Shown here: positions 30,802-41,023 of the stretch, one piece after another | Layout: every line of letters starts with the position of its first letter | Numbering within the stretch: the first letter of the stretch is position 1 | From: Actinomycetales bacterium mxb001 | GTDB taxonomy: Bacteria; Actinomycetota; Actinomycetes; S36-B12 | Length of the DNA stretch: 44,468 nucleotides | NCBI GenBank assembly: GCA_004379115.1 | Contig: NBNH01000204.1 | Span: 1-44,468 of the forward strand | Direction: 5' to 3' | Position numbers and translations under genes: made by a program | Notes under the pieces: generated by a model | The model's input: the letters and a program-made list of their open reading frames with translations, nothing else | Told to the model about the DNA's origin: nothing | Database searches by the model: none

Positions 30802-32100
30802 GTGCATCTCAGCGCTTTCGTGGAGGCTTTCCGCACCCCGGACCTCCGCAAGAAGCTGCTGTTCACGCTGGGGATGATCGCCATCTTCCGGCTGGGCTCC
30901 GTCGTGCCCACACCCGGTGTCGACTACGCCGCGATCCAGCGATGCATCGACCAGACCTCGGACAACTCGATCTACGCGGTCATCAACCTCTTCAGCGGCG
31001 GCGCACTCCTGCAGCTGTCGGTCTTCGCGCTGGGCATCATGCCCTACATCACGGCGAGCATCATCATCCAGTTGCTCACCGTCGTCATTCCGCGCCTGGA
31101 GATCTTGAAGAAGGAAGGCCAGTCCGGTCAGGCCAAGCTGACGCAGTACACCCGCTACCTCACCATCGGCCTGGCTATCCTGCAGTCGACCGCGATCTTG
31201 TCCTTGGCCCGCGTGCCCGGCCAGCTCTTCAGCGGCTGCAACGAGGAACTCATCCCCAACCAAAACGTGCTGCTCATCATGGTGATGGTCATCGTCATGA
31301 CCGCCGGCACCGCCGTCATCATGTGGCTCGGCGAGCTCATCACCGAGCGCGGCGTGGGCAATGGCATGTCGCTGCTGATCTTCACCTCGATCATCGCGAC
31401 GATTCCCGCTCAGTTCATCAACGTCTTCGTGAGCCGCGGCACCTTCACCTTCGTCCTCACCATCCTGGTGGCCCTGGTCGTCCTCACCCTCGTCGTCTTC
31501 GTTGAGCAGGGCCAGCGCCGTATCCCGGTCCAATACGCCAAGCGCATGGTCGGTCGTCGGATGTACGGCGGCACTTCCACCTATATCCCGCTCAAGATGA
31601 ACATGGCCGGCGTCATCCCGGTCATCTTCGCCAGCTCGCTGCTCTTCCTCCCGACGCTGCTGGTGCAGCTCACGGGAAGCCAGGCCAGCTGGGCGCAGTG
31701 GGTGGCCACCAACTTCTCCACCGGCACCTCCACCGTCTACCTCGCGGTCTTCGCGATCCTGACGATCTTCTTCACGTACTTCTACGTCTCGATCACGTTC
31801 AACCCGACCGATGTCGCCGACAACATGAAGAAGTACGGCGGCTTCATTCCGGGCATCCGTGCGGGCAAGCCGACGGCCGACTACCTGGCCTACGTCCTCA
31901 ATCGCCTGACGGCGCCTGGATCCCTCTATCTCGCGGCTATCGCCGTCATGCCTGTGGTGGCCTTCAACGTCCTGGGCATCGGTGATCGCTTCGTCTTCGG
32001 TGGCATCAGCCTGCTGATCGTCGTCGGCGTCGGCCTCGACACGGTCAAGCAGATCGATGCCCAGCTGCAGCAGCGCAATTACGAGGGCTTCCTCCGCTAA
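30802..32100 (+). CDS. secY: Preprotein translocase subunit SecY
   Basis: FRTPDLRKKLLFTLGMIAIFRLGSVVPTPGVDYAAIQ; multi-span membrane protein, 432 aa, GTG start. Confidence 0.97.
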   Translation: MHLSAFVEAFRTPDLRKKLLFTLGMIAIFRLGSVVPTPGVDYAAIQRCIDQTSDNSIYAVINLFSGGALLQLSVFALGIMPYITASIIIQLLTVVIPRLEILKKEGQSGQAKLTQYTRYLTIGLAILQSTAILSLARVPGQLFSGCNEELIPNQNVLLIMVMVIVMTAGTAVIMWLGELITERGVGNGMSLLIFTSIIATIPAQFINVFVSRGTFTFVLTILVALVVLTLVVFVEQGQRRIPVQYAKRMVGRRMYGGTSTYIPLKMNMAGVIPVIFASSLLFLPTLLVQLTGSQASWAQWVATNFSTGTSTVYLAVFAILTIFFTYFYVSITFNPTDVADNMKKYGGFIPGIRAGKPTADYLAYVLNRLTAPGSLYLAAIAVMPVVAFNVLGIGDRFVFGGISLLIVVGVGLDTVKQIDAQLQQRNYEGFLR

Positions 32101-32663
32101 TGCGGCTGGTCATCATGGGGCCTCCCGGTGCCGGCAAGGGCACCCAGGCCGTCGTGGTCGCTCAGGCTCTCGGCATTCCGCACATCTCAACCGGCGACAT
32201 CTTCCGCGCCAACGTCAGCCAGGGGACTCCGCTCGGCGAAGAGGCTCAGCGCTACATGGACGCGGGTGAATACGTCCCCGACTCGATCACCAATGCGATG
32301 GTCCGTGACCGGCTGTCCCGCGACGACTGCAATCCGGGATTCCTTCTCGACGGCTATCCGCGCACTCTCGAGCAGGTCACCGAGCTCGACGCGATGCTGC
32401 GGTCAGACGGCCGAGCCCTCGACAAGGTCGTCGAACTCACCGTCGATACGGACGCCGTCGTGCAGCGCCTGCTCAAGCGGGCCCAGGAGCAGGGGCGCAG
32501 CGACGACACGGCCGAGGTCATCCGCCGCAGGCTCGAGGTCTACTTCGAGCAGACGGCACCGCTGACCGCCGTCTACGGCGAGCGGGGCCTCATCGTCGAG
32601 GTCGACGGCATGGGTGAGGTGGCCGAGGTCACCGATCGGATCCTGGCCGCGCTCGGCGCCTAG
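32100..32663 (+). CDS. adk: Adenylate kinase
   Basis: MRLVIMGPPGAGKGTQAVVVAQALGIPHISTGDIFRANV; 1-nt overlap with secY stop. Confidence 0.97.
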   Translation: MRLVIMGPPGAGKGTQAVVVAQALGIPHISTGDIFRANVSQGTPLGEEAQRYMDAGEYVPDSITNAMVRDRLSRDDCNPGFLLDGYPRTLEQVTELDAMLRSDGRALDKVVELTVDTDAVVQRLLKRAQEQGRSDDTAEVIRRRLEVYFEQTAPLTAVYGERGLIVEVDGMGEVAEVTDRILAALGA

Positions 32664-32666
32664 TCG

Positions 32667-33461
32667 ATGTTCCGTTCCCAGGACCGCATCGAGGTCAAGA
32701 CCCCCGATCAGATCCAGTGCATGCGGGCGGCGGGCCTCGTGGTCGCTCGCACCCTCCAACGAGTGTCGAGCATGACGACGGCGGGCGTCACCACCCGTGA
32801 GATGGACGACTGCGCTGCCGCATCCATCCGAGACGAGGGCGCGACCCCGTCGTTCCTCGGTTACCACGGCTTCCCCGCCCATATCTGCGTGTCGGTCAAC
32901 GACGAGGTGGTCCACGGCATCCCTGGCGCGCGTCGCCTCGTGGATGGAGATGTCGTCTCCATCGACTGTGGGGCGATCGTTGACGGCTGGCACGGTGATG
33001 CCGCCGTCACCGTCCTGGTCGGCGACGTGGCCCCCGACCTGGTCGAGCTCTCCCGGGTGACCGAGGAATCCCTCTGGGCGGGCCTGCGGGCCGCGCGTCC
33101 AGGCCATCGCCTCTCGGACATTGGCCACGCCATCGAGTCGTCGATCCGAGCAGCGGGGTCGCAGTACGGCATCGTCGAGGAGTACGTCGGCCACGGCATC
33201 GGCTCGCGCATGCACATGGAGCCCGCCGTCCCCAACTACGGCCGCCCCGGCAAGGGACCGCGCCTCGTGCCGGGTATGGCCCTGGCGATCGAGCCCATGG
33301 TGGTCCTGGGCGATGCCGGGGTCCACGTCCTGGATGACGACTGGACCGTCGTGGCTAGCGACGGATCCCACGCCAGCCACTGGGAGCACACCGTCGCGAT
33401 CACCGAGGACGGTCCCTGGGTGCTCACCGCCCTCGACGACGTACGCCCCGCTGCTGAGTAG
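32667..33461 (+). CDS. map: Type I methionine aminopeptidase
   Basis: IEVKTPDQIQCMRAAGLVVARTLQ...; VSIDCGAIVDGWHGDAAVTV; VEEYVGHGIGSRMHMEPAVPNYG; GMALAIEPMV. Confidence 0.96.
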   Translation: MFRSQDRIEVKTPDQIQCMRAAGLVVARTLQRVSSMTTAGVTTREMDDCAAASIRDEGATPSFLGYHGFPAHICVSVNDEVVHGIPGARRLVDGDVVSIDCGAIVDGWHGDAAVTVLVGDVAPDLVELSRVTEESLWAGLRAARPGHRLSDIGHAIESSIRAAGSQYGIVEEYVGHGIGSRMHMEPAVPNYGRPGKGPRLVPGMALAIEPMVVLGDAGVHVLDDDWTVVASDGSHASHWEHTVAITEDGPWVLTALDDVRPAAE

Positions 33462-33511
33462 GGCAAATCGGGCGAAACGACCCCCGATTAGGAGGGATCG
33501 TCCCTGAGGCG

Positions 33512-33517
33512 TATGCT
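33512..33517 (+). promoter_or_regulatory. Candidate -10 (TATGCT) of an internal promoter for infA
   Basis: TATGCT identical to the candidate rpoB -10; no convincing -35. Confidence 0.35.
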
Positions 33518-33615
33518 TTCGGGGCTGATATCGGGCTTCCCCGTTCGTCCGCACCCCTCCCTCCTGGGCGGGGTTCGCGCGTGTGCGGAAGGCCGAGCGG
33601 ACGAGAGCAGAGGGT

Positions 33616-33837
33616 ATGGCGAAAAAGGACGGCGCGATCGAGCTCGAGGGCACGATCACCGAGTCCTTGCCCAATGCGATGTTCCGCGTGGAACTGGACA
33701 ACGGACACAAGGTCCTGGCCCACATCAGCGGGAAGATGCGGATGCACTACATCCGAATCCTCCCGGATGACCGGGTTGTCGTGGAGTTGTCGCCCTACGA
33801 CCTGACCCGGGGTCGCATCGTTTACAGGTACAAGTGA
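33616..33837 (+). CDS. infA: Translation initiation factor IF-1
   Basis: [73 protein letters not shown]. Confidence 0.98.
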   Translation: MAKKDGAIELEGTITESLPNAMFRVELDNGHKVLAHISGKMRMHYIRILPDDRVVVELSPYDLTRGRIVYRYK

Positions 33838-33849
33838 GGTGGGATTCCG

Positions 33850-33963
33850 GTGAAGGTCAAGCCGAGCGTCAAGAAGATCTGCGACAAGTGCAAGGTGATC
33901 CGCCGCCACGGTCGGGTCATGGTCATCTGCGACAACGTGCGCCACAAGCAGCGCCAAGGCTGA
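33850..33963 (+). CDS. rpmJ: 50S ribosomal protein L36
   Basis: 37 aa [40 protein letters not shown] start; too short for the supplied ORF track. Confidence 0.97.
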   Translation: MKVKPSVKKICDKCKVIRRHGRVMVICDNVRHKQRQG

Positions 33964-34144
33964 CACGTTGGCGGTGTCACGGGGAGACAACCCGAGTCAC
34001 CTTTCCATAGCGGCACCCGACACCTGAGGCTCGCACGTGCAGGCCACAGGACGCCACCCTCGGACGAGAGGCCGAGGACCTTCCCGGGTGGGAAGGACTG
34101 GTGCCGTTCGACACCTCTCGCGAGAAACGAAACAGAGGACACCC
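33964..34144 (+). promoter_or_regulatory. Structured rpmJ-rpsM intergenic leader (181 nt)
   Basis: GGTGTCACGGG/CCCGAGTCACC (33973-34001, two symmetric mismatches), CCTCGG/CCGAGG (34058-34077), CCTTCCC-GGGT-GGGAAGG (34079-34096). Confidence 0.5.
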
Positions 34145-34525
34145 ATGGCACGTCTGGTCGGCGTCGACCTGCCCCGCGACAAGCGGATGGCGGTTGCGCT
34201 CACATACATCTACGGCATCGGTCGCTCCCGGGCTGCTGAGGCCCTGGCGGCGACGGGCATCAGCCCCGACCTTCGGGCTCGCGACCTCACGGACGATCAG
34301 GTCCTCGCCCTGCGCGACTGGATCGACGCCAACCTGCGTGTCGAGGGCGACCTCCGACGCGAGGTGGCCGCCGACATCCGCCGCAAGGTCGAGATCGGCT
34401 GCTACCAGGGCATCCGCCACCGTCGCGGCCTGCCTGTGCACGGGCAGCGCACCCACACCAACGCTCGCACCCGCAAGGGTCCGCGCAAGACCGTCGCTGG
34501 CAAGAAGAAGGCCGGCAAGAAGTAG
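34145..34525 (+). CDS. rpsM: 30S ribosomal protein S13
   Basis: [61 protein letters not shown]. Confidence 0.98.
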   Translation: MARLVGVDLPRDKRMAVALTYIYGIGRSRAAEALAATGISPDLRARDLTDDQVLALRDWIDANLRVEGDLRREVAADIRRKVEIGCYQGIRHRRGLPVHGQRTHTNARTRKGPRKTVAGKKKAGKK

Positions 34526-34592
34526 TCCGCTGGTCTGCTCGAGCGGCTGTGCCGCCGGCCAGTGGACCGATGACCTCAGGAGAAGAAGGACG

Positions 34593-35000
34593 ATGCCCCC
34601 GAAGACCGGAGCAAAGCCAGGCGCGAAGAAGGTGCGCCGCAAGGAAAAGAAGAACGTCGCTCATGGGCAGGCCCATATCAAGAGCACGTTCAACAACACG
34701 ATCGTGTCCATCACCGATCCGACCGGCGCTGTCATTGCCTGGTCGAGCTCGGGCCAGGTGGGCTTCAAGGGCAGCCGCAAGTCGACGCCCTTCGCCGCTC
34801 AGCTAGCGGCTGAGGCCGCGGCCCGCCGCGCCATGGAGCACGGCATGCGCAAGGTCGATGTCTTCGTGAAGGGCCCGGGTTCGGGCCGCGAGACCGCCAT
34901 TCGCTCCCTCCAGGCCACCGGCCTGGAGGTGGGTTCCATCCAGGACGTCACCCCGGTGCCCTTCAACGGGTGCCGCCCTCCCAAGCGCCGCCGCGTCTGA
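34593..35000 (+). CDS. rpsK: 30S ribosomal protein S11
   Basis: [56 protein letters not shown]. Confidence 0.98.
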   Translation: MPPKTGAKPGAKKVRRKEKKNVAHGQAHIKSTFNNTIVSITDPTGAVIAWSSSGQVGFKGSRKSTPFAAQLAAEAAARRAMEHGMRKVDVFVKGPGSGRETAIRSLQATGLEVGSIQDVTPVPFNGCRPPKRRRV

Positions 35001-35019
35001 GACAGGAGAACGAACAACC

Positions 35020-35646
35020 ATGGCTCGATACACCGACGCAGACTGCAAGCGCTGCCGCCGGGAGAAGATGAAGCTCTTCCTCAAGGGATCCAAGTGCGAG
35101 TCTCCGAAGTGCCCCTTCGAGAAGCGCCCCTATCCCCCCGGTCAGCACGGTCGTGGACGCTCGAAGGACAGCGAGTACCTGCTGCAGCTTCGCGAGAAGC
35201 AGAAGGCCAGCCGCATCTATGGCGTTCTCGAGAAGCAGTTCCGCGGCTACTACGAAGAGGCGCACCGTCGTTCGGGCAAGACCGGCGACAACCTTCTGCG
35301 CATCCTCGAGTCGCGACTCGACAACGTCGTCTTCCGTGCCGGCTTTGCCAAGTCGCGAGACATGGCTCGCCAGCTGGTGCGCCACGGCCACTTCACGGTC
35401 AATGGGCACAAGGTCGACATCCCGTCCTACCGCGTTCAGCCCAACGACATCATCGAGGTGCGTCCGGGTTCGCGTGAGATGACGCCTTTCGTCGTGGCCC
35501 ACGCCGAGATCGGTGAGCGCCCGGTTCCCGCATGGCTCGAGGTCATCCCCTCGAAGATGCGGATCCTGGTGCACTCGCTTCCCTCCCGCCAGGTCATCGA
35601 CACCCCGGTCCAGGAGCAGCTCATCGTCGAGCTCTACTCCAAGTAG
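35020..35646 (+). CDS. rpsD: 30S ribosomal protein S4 (zinc-type N-terminus)
   Basis: [74 protein letters not shown]. Confidence 0.98.
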   Translation: MARYTDADCKRCRREKMKLFLKGSKCESPKCPFEKRPYPPGQHGRGRSKDSEYLLQLREKQKASRIYGVLEKQFRGYYEEAHRRSGKTGDNLLRILESRLDNVVFRAGFAKSRDMARQLVRHGHFTVNGHKVDIPSYRVQPNDIIEVRPGSREMTPFVVAHAEIGERPVPAWLEVIPSKMRILVHSLPSRQVIDTPVQEQLIVELYSK

Positions 35647-35703
35647 TCGTTCCCCTTCCCCCCACCCGACGTCAAATAGCGGTCGTCGCCGAAAGGAAAC
35701 AAC

Positions 35704-36723
35704 GTGCTCATCACGCAGCGCCCCACCCTCTCCGAGGAGCCGATCAGCGAGTTCCGCTCGCGCTTCGTCCTGGAGCCCCTGGAGCCCGGCTTTGGCTACA
35801 CCCTGGGCAACTCATTGCGCCGGACCCTGCTGTCGTCCATCCCCGGTGCGGCCGTCACCAGCATCCGTATCGACGGTGTGCTGCACGAGTTCACGACCAT
35901 CCCCGGCGTGAAGGAAGACGTCACCGAGCTGATCCTCAACATCAAGCAGCTGGTCGTGTCCTCCGATCACGATGAGCCCGTGGTCATGTACCTGCGCAAG
36001 CAGGGCCCCGGCGCGGTCGTCGCCGCCGACATCGCCCCTCCGGCTGGCGTCGAGGTCCACAACCCCGACCTGCACATCGCCACGCTCAATGGCAAGGGCA
36101 AGCTCGAGATGGAGCTCGTCGTCGAGCGGGGCCGTGGCTATGTCTCGGCCAACCTCAACAAGCAGCCCGGCCAGGAGATCGGGCGCATCCCGGTCGACTC
36201 GATCTACTCGCCGGTCCTCAAGGTGACCTACAAGGTCGATGCCACCCGCGTCGAGCAGCGCACCGACTTCGACAAGCTCGTGATCGACGTCGAGACCAAG
36301 CCGTGCATGCTTCCGCGCGATGCCGTTGCCTCGGCGGGCAAGACCCTGGTCGAGCTCTTCGGCCTGGCCCGCGAGCTCAATGTCGACGCCGAGGGCATCG
36401 ATATCGGGCCGTCGCCCGCCGATGCGTTCGTGGCCGAGCAGTTGTCGACCCCGATCGAGCAACTCGACCTCACGGTCCGCTCCTACAACTGCCTCAAGCG
36501 CGAGGGCATCCACACCGTGGGCGAGCTCATCGGCCGCAGCGAGGCCGATCTGCTCGACATCCGCAACTTCGGCGCGAAGTCGATCGACGAGGTCAAGGTC
36601 AAGCTGGTGACCCTCGGCCTCGCACTCAAGGACAGCCCGCCCGGATTCGATCCTGGTGCGGCGGTCTACTTCAGCGATGAAGACGATGACGATCTCGGCT
36701 ACGCCGAGGACGAGCAGCTCTAA
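35704..36723 (+). CDS. rpoA: DNA-directed RNA polymerase subunit alpha
   Basis: [62 protein letters not shown]-terminal domain [40 protein letters not shown] start. Confidence 0.98.
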   Translation: MLITQRPTLSEEPISEFRSRFVLEPLEPGFGYTLGNSLRRTLLSSIPGAAVTSIRIDGVLHEFTTIPGVKEDVTELILNIKQLVVSSDHDEPVVMYLRKQGPGAVVAADIAPPAGVEVHNPDLHIATLNGKGKLEMELVVERGRGYVSANLNKQPGQEIGRIPVDSIYSPVLKVTYKVDATRVEQRTDFDKLVIDVETKPCMLPRDAVASAGKTLVELFGLARELNVDAEGIDIGPSPADAFVAEQLSTPIEQLDLTVRSYNCLKREGIHTVGELIGRSEADLLDIRNFGAKSIDEVKVKLVTLGLALKDSPPGFDPGAAVYFSDEDDDDLGYAEDEQL

Positions 36724-36755
36724 CCGACTGGCCACCCGCAGCAAGGAGTCTGGAC

Positions 36756-37379
36756 ATGCCTACGCCGACGAAGGGTCCCCGCCTCGGGGGCGGGCCGGCA
36801 CACGAGCGCCTCATGCTCGGCAATCTCGCGACCGCGCTCTTCGAGCACGGCCGCATCACCACCACGGAGGCCAAGGCCAAGCGCCTACGCCCCCTGGCCG
36901 AGCGCCTCATCACCTTTGCCAAGCGCGGTGACCTCGCTGCGCGTCGACGCGTCCTCACGGTCGTGCGCGACAAGGGCGTGGTGCACGTGCTGTTCACCGA
37001 GATCGGGCCGCGCTACGAAAACCGTCACGGTGGCTACACCCGCATCGTGAAGGTCGGTCCCCGCAAGGGCGACAACGCGCCCATGGCGATCATCGAGCTG
37101 GTCGAGCCGCTGCAGGAGCAGGTCGTCGCCGAGGCGACGGGTGCGACAAAGCGCGCGGCCAAGGAGAAGGCCGCCAAGGACAAGCCCGCAGCCAAGGCAG
37201 CACCTGCCGAGGCACCGGCCGATGATTCCGTTGAGGAAGCATCCACCGACGAGGTGGTGGAGGCTGCTGCCGACGACGCTGCCGAGGTCGACGCTGATGC
37301 CCCCGAGGCATCCGCGGAGGCCGACGCCGAGTCGACGGACGAGCCCGCTGATGAGGCCGATAAGGACGACAAGGCCTGA
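36756..37379 (+). CDS. rplQ: 50S ribosomal protein L17 with long Ala/acidic C-terminal extension
   Basis: [60 protein letters not shown]...; tail from about residue 120. Confidence 0.97.
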   Translation: MPTPTKGPRLGGGPAHERLMLGNLATALFEHGRITTTEAKAKRLRPLAERLITFAKRGDLAARRRVLTVVRDKGVVHVLFTEIGPRYENRHGGYTRIVKVGPRKGDNAPMAIIELVEPLQEQVVAEATGATKRAAKEKAAKDKPAAKAAPAEAPADDSVEEASTDEVVEAAADDAAEVDADAPEASAEADAESTDEPADEADKDDKA

Positions 37380-37394
37380 TCCCCGTTCACCATC

Positions 37395-37441
37395 GCGATG
37401 CGGAGGCCTCCTGAGTCCAGGGAGTCTCCGCATCGCTCTTT
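37395..37441 (+). terminator. Hairpin terminator after rplQ, just before truA
   Basis: GCGATGCGGAG (37395-37405) / CTCCGCATCGC (37426-37436), inner CTCC/GGAG, then TCTTT. Confidence 0.7.
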
Positions 37442-37453
37442 ACCGGAGTGGTC

Positions 37454-38257
37454 ATGACGCGACTGCGCCTTGATCTGGCGTACGACGGCACCGACTTCGC
37501 GGGCTGGGCCCGCCAGCCGGGTCTGCGTACCGTCCAGGGAGCGCTCGAGGATGCCCTGGCCCAGGTGCTGAGGCTGCCGGAGTTGCCCAGCGTCACATGC
37601 GCGGGGCGCACCGATGCGGGCGTGCATGCCCGCGGGCAGGTGGCCCATGTCGACCTGCCGGGTGAGCCTGATCTTGCGACGTTGGCACGCAGCCTGCGAG
37701 GGGTGCTCCCGCCGGACATTGCCCTGCGTGACCTGGGCGTCGCCCCCGCGGGATTCGATGCGCGCTTCTCGGCACTGTCGCGCCACTATCGCTACCGACT
37801 GTGCGATGACCCTCGAGCGTGGGATCCGCTGCTGCGCCGCGAGGTCGTGGCCCATCCCCGACCCCTCGACATCGAGGCCATGAACACCGCCGGCCAAGCA
37901 CTCGTCGGAGAGCATGACTTCGCTGCGCTGTGCAAGCCCCGCGAGGGTGGCTCCACCGTGCGGCGAATCCTCGATCTGGCGTGGACGCGAGACGACGGTG
38001 GGTTCGCGCAGATGACCATTGGCGCGGATGCCTTCTGCCACTCGCTGGTGCGGTCGGTCGTGGGTGTCCTGGTGCCGGTCGGCGATGGCCGTAAGCCGAC
38101 CGAGTGGCCCGCGGAGGTGGTGGCCGCACGTGCTCGCGATCCGCATGTCACGGTGATGCCGCCTCACGGCCTCGTGCTCGATGAGGTGCGCTATCCGGCC
38201 GATGCCGACCTGGCTGCGCGCCAGGAGATCACGCGGGCCTTCCGAGGCGTGTCCTAA
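37454..38257 (+). CDS. truA: tRNA pseudouridine(38-40) synthase
   Basis: MTRLRLDLAYDGTDFAGWARQPGLRTVQGALEDALAQVL...CAGRTDAGVHARGQVAHVDLP. Confidence 0.95.
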   Translation: MTRLRLDLAYDGTDFAGWARQPGLRTVQGALEDALAQVLRLPELPSVTCAGRTDAGVHARGQVAHVDLPGEPDLATLARSLRGVLPPDIALRDLGVAPAGFDARFSALSRHYRYRLCDDPRAWDPLLRREVVAHPRPLDIEAMNTAGQALVGEHDFAALCKPREGGSTVRRILDLAWTRDDGGFAQMTIGADAFCHSLVRSVVGVLVPVGDGRKPTEWPAEVVAARARDPHVTVMPPHGLVLDEVRYPADADLAARQEITRAFRGVS

Positions 38258-39915
38258 TGGGTCACATCGATGTCCAGCACGTCACCTATGCGCTGCCGGA
38301 TGGCCGAATCCTGCTCGACGACGTGAGCTTTCGCGTGGGCGAGGGAGTGAAGGCCGCGCTCGTCGGCGCCAACGGTGCCGGCAAGACCACCCTCATGCGC
38401 ATGATCGCCGGGGATCTCGAACCCGACGAGGGGAGCGTCGTGACGACGGGTGGATTGGGCGTCATGCGTCAGTTCATCGGTCACGGCACCTCGGGCACCG
38501 TGCGCGACCTCCTTCTGTCGGTGTCCTCCCCGGCGCTGCAGAAGGCCGCAGCCGAGGTCGACGACTGCGAGGCCCGGCTCATGGAGTCCGAGGACGCCGA
38601 CCTGCAGATGCGGTACGCCCAGGCACTGGCGGACTATGCCGATGCCGGAGGCTACGACGCAGAAGTCGCCTGGGACGTGTGCTGTACGGCGGCCCTCGGG
38701 GAGTCGTACGACCAGGTCAAGTGGCGTCAGGTCGTCACGCTCTCGGGCGGGGAGCAAAAACGCCTGGTCCTCGAAGCGCTCCTGCGCGGCCCCGACGAGG
38801 TGCTCCTGCTGGACGAGCCCGATAACTACCTCGACGTGCCCGGCAAGGAGTGGTTGGAGGCCAGCATCGCCTCGACCACCAAGACGGTCCTTCTCATCAG
38901 CCACGATCGCGAACTCCTGCGGGCCTGTGCCTCGACGATCGTCACCGTCGAGCTCGGCGCTGCCGGCAACACCGTGTGGGTACACGGCGGAGGCTTCGCG
39001 ACCTACGCCGAGGCTCGCGCGGATCGCATGAGTCGGCTCGAAGAACTCCGCCGCCGATGGGATGAGGAGCACCAAAAGCTCAAGGACCTCGTGCAGATGT
39101 ACAAGGTGAAGGCCGCCTACAACGACGGACTCGCCTCCCGCTACCAGGCCGCTCAAACACGGTTGCGCATGTTCGAGGAGGCCGGGCCGCCGGAGGCCGT
39201 GCCGCTGCGACAGAGCATGCGCATGCGGCTGGAGGGTGGTCGCACGGCGAAGCGCGCGGTCGTCTGCGAGCGCCTCGAACTCTCCGGCCTGACCGAGCCC
39301 TTCGACCTGGAGGTCTGGTACGGCGAGCGGTTGGCCGTGCTCGGCCGCAACGGAGCGGGCAAGTCGCACCTGCTGCGTCTTCTGGCTGCCGGCGGCAGCG
39401 ATCCCGATGTGGAGCATCGGCCCGTCAACGACCTGCCGATCACTCCGGTGGCGCATGCGGGCACCGCGCGCCTCGGCTCGCGCGTACGCCCGGGATGGTT
39501 TGCCCAAACGCATGTGCGTCCTGACCTCGAGGGGCGCACGCTTCTGGAGGTCCTGCACCGCGGCGACGGTCACCGGGCCGGCATGGGACGCGAGCAGGCT
39601 GCTCGAGCCCTCGATCGCTACGGCCTCGCCGCGGCGTCCGAGCAGCGCTTCGAGTCGCTGTCGGGTGGCCAGCAGGCGCGCTTCCAGATCCTGCTACTGG
39701 AGCTGTCGGGGGCGACCCTGCTGCTCCTGGACGAGCCCACGGACAACCTCGACCTGGAGAGCGCCGAGGCCCTGGAGGGTGCCCTGGGCGCCTTCGAGGG
39801 CACCGTCATCGCCGTGACCCACGACCGGTGGTTCGCGAGGGAGTTCGACCGCTACCTGGTCGTGGGTGCCGAGGGGTCGGTCCGCGAATCCGACGTCCCG
39901 GTCTGGCAGGCCTGA
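38257..39915 (+). CDS. ABC-F family ATP-binding protein (two NBDs, no membrane domain)
   Basis: Walker [10 protein letters not shown] and GRNGAGKSH; signatures LSGGEQKRL and LSGGQQARF; Walker [12 protein letters not shown] and [11 protein letters not shown]; 1-nt overlap with truA stop. Confidence 0.92.
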   Translation: MGHIDVQHVTYALPDGRILLDDVSFRVGEGVKAALVGANGAGKTTLMRMIAGDLEPDEGSVVTTGGLGVMRQFIGHGTSGTVRDLLLSVSSPALQKAAAEVDDCEARLMESEDADLQMRYAQALADYADAGGYDAEVAWDVCCTAALGESYDQVKWRQVVTLSGGEQKRLVLEALLRGPDEVLLLDEPDNYLDVPGKEWLEASIASTTKTVLLISHDRELLRACASTIVTVELGAAGNTVWVHGGGFATYAEARADRMSRLEELRRRWDEEHQKLKDLVQMYKVKAAYNDGLASRYQAAQTRLRMFEEAGPPEAVPLRQSMRMRLEGGRTAKRAVVCERLELSGLTEPFDLEVWYGERLAVLGRNGAGKSHLLRLLAAGGSDPDVEHRPVNDLPITPVAHAGTARLGSRVRPGWFAQTHVRPDLEGRTLLEVLHRGDGHRAGMGREQAARALDRYGLAAASEQRFESLSGGQQARFQILLLELSGATLLLLDEPTDNLDLESAEALEGALGAFEGTVIAVTHDRWFAREFDRYLVVGAEGSVRESDVPVWQA

Positions 39916-39933
39916 GTCCCCTCAGGGCCCGTT

Positions 39934-39963
39934 TTGACCCCCCTCACGGCCCCCCGGTAGCCT
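39934..39963 (+). promoter_or_regulatory. Candidate rplM-rpsI promoter TTGACC-N18-TAGCCT
   Basis: TTGACC 39934-39939, TAGCCT 39958-39963; matches the rplJ and rpsL candidates. Confidence 0.7.
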
Positions 39964-40037
39964 TAGCGGTCGTTGTGCCCGCCCCCGGGCTCAACCGGGG
40001 CGCCCCCGGGCTCCCCCCTGAGCGAGTGAAGGTCCAC

Positions 40038-40481
40038 GTGCGTACGTACACCCCCAAGCCGGGCGAGGTCACCCGCGAGTGGCTCGTGATCGATGCCACC
40101 GACGTCGTCCTCGGCCGCCTGGCTTCCCAGGCCGCCACCCTGCTGCGGGGCAAGCACAAGCCCGTGTTCGCTCCCCATGTCGACACCGGCGACTTCGTCA
40201 TCATCATCAATGCCGACAAGGTCGCCCTCAGCGGCAGCAAGCCCACGCAGAAGATGGACTACCGCCACTCGGGCTACCCCGGCGGCTTGCGCGCCACCCC
40301 CTACACCGATCTGCTGCAGAACAACCCGCGTCGCGCGGTCGAGAAGGCCGTGCGCGGCATGCTGCCCCACAACAAGCTGGGACGTCAGCAGTTGTCCAAG
40401 CTCAAGGTGTACGCCGGCCCCGATCATCCCCACGCCGCGCAGAAGCCCAAGCCCTACTCGATCACGCAGGTCGCGCAGTAG
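40038..40481 (+). CDS. rplM: 50S ribosomal protein L13
   Basis: [69 protein letters not shown] start with GAAGG upstream. Confidence 0.96.
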   Translation: MRTYTPKPGEVTREWLVIDATDVVLGRLASQAATLLRGKHKPVFAPHVDTGDFVIIINADKVALSGSKPTQKMDYRHSGYPGGLRATPYTDLLQNNPRRAVEKAVRGMLPHNKLGRQQLSKLKVYAGPDHPHAAQKPKPYSITQVAQ

Positions 40482-40527
40482 CGACCGCTCAGCAGGCGAG
40501 CGGATGCTACGCCCGGAAGGAATGACT

Positions 40528-41019
40528 GTGACCACGGCCGAGACCGAGTTCATCGACGAGGAGATTCCCTCGGAGTACACCTCCGAGACACCCTCCGCTG
40601 CGCCCGCCGCCAAGGAGCGCGTGGTTGTCACCGCACCCGGTGGCGCCACGGGCCGCCGCAAGGAGGCAGTGGCGCGCGTGCGCCTCGTCCCCGGCACCGG
40701 CCGCTGGACCATCAACGGTCGCGACCTCGAGACGTACTTCCCCAACAAGGTCCACCAGCAGCTGGTCAACGAGCCTTTCGTCTCGCTGGGCCAGGAGGGT
40801 CGTTACGACGTCATCGCCCGCATCCACGGCGGTGGCACGAGCGGCCAGGCCGGCGCCCTTCGCCTGGGCATCGCCCGCGCCCTCAATGAGATCGATCACG
40901 ACGGCAACCGTCCGTCGCTGAAGAAGGCCGGCTTCCTCACTCGCGATCCGCGCGTGAAGGAGCGCAAGAAGTACGGCCTCAAGAAGGCGCGCAAGGCTCC
41001 CCAGTACAGCAAGCGCTAA
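40528..41019 (+). CDS. rpsI: 30S ribosomal protein S9
   Basis: [47 protein letters not shown]...[20 protein letters not shown] 40528 has best GGAAGG spacing, ATG 40522 or 40504 also possible. Confidence 0.95.
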   Translation: MTTAETEFIDEEIPSEYTSETPSAAPAAKERVVVTAPGGATGRRKEAVARVRLVPGTGRWTINGRDLETYFPNKVHQQLVNEPFVSLGQEGRYDVIARIHGGGTSGQAGALRLGIARALNEIDHDGNRPSLKKAGFLTRDPRVKERKKYGLKKARKAPQYSKR

Positions 41020-41023
41020 TCGC

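Noticed and set aside
40522-40635. Possible extra gene between rplM and rpsI
   Set aside because: The sequence is in frame with rpsI and reads as a short acidic N-terminal extension of S9 with ambiguous start codons, not a separate gene.
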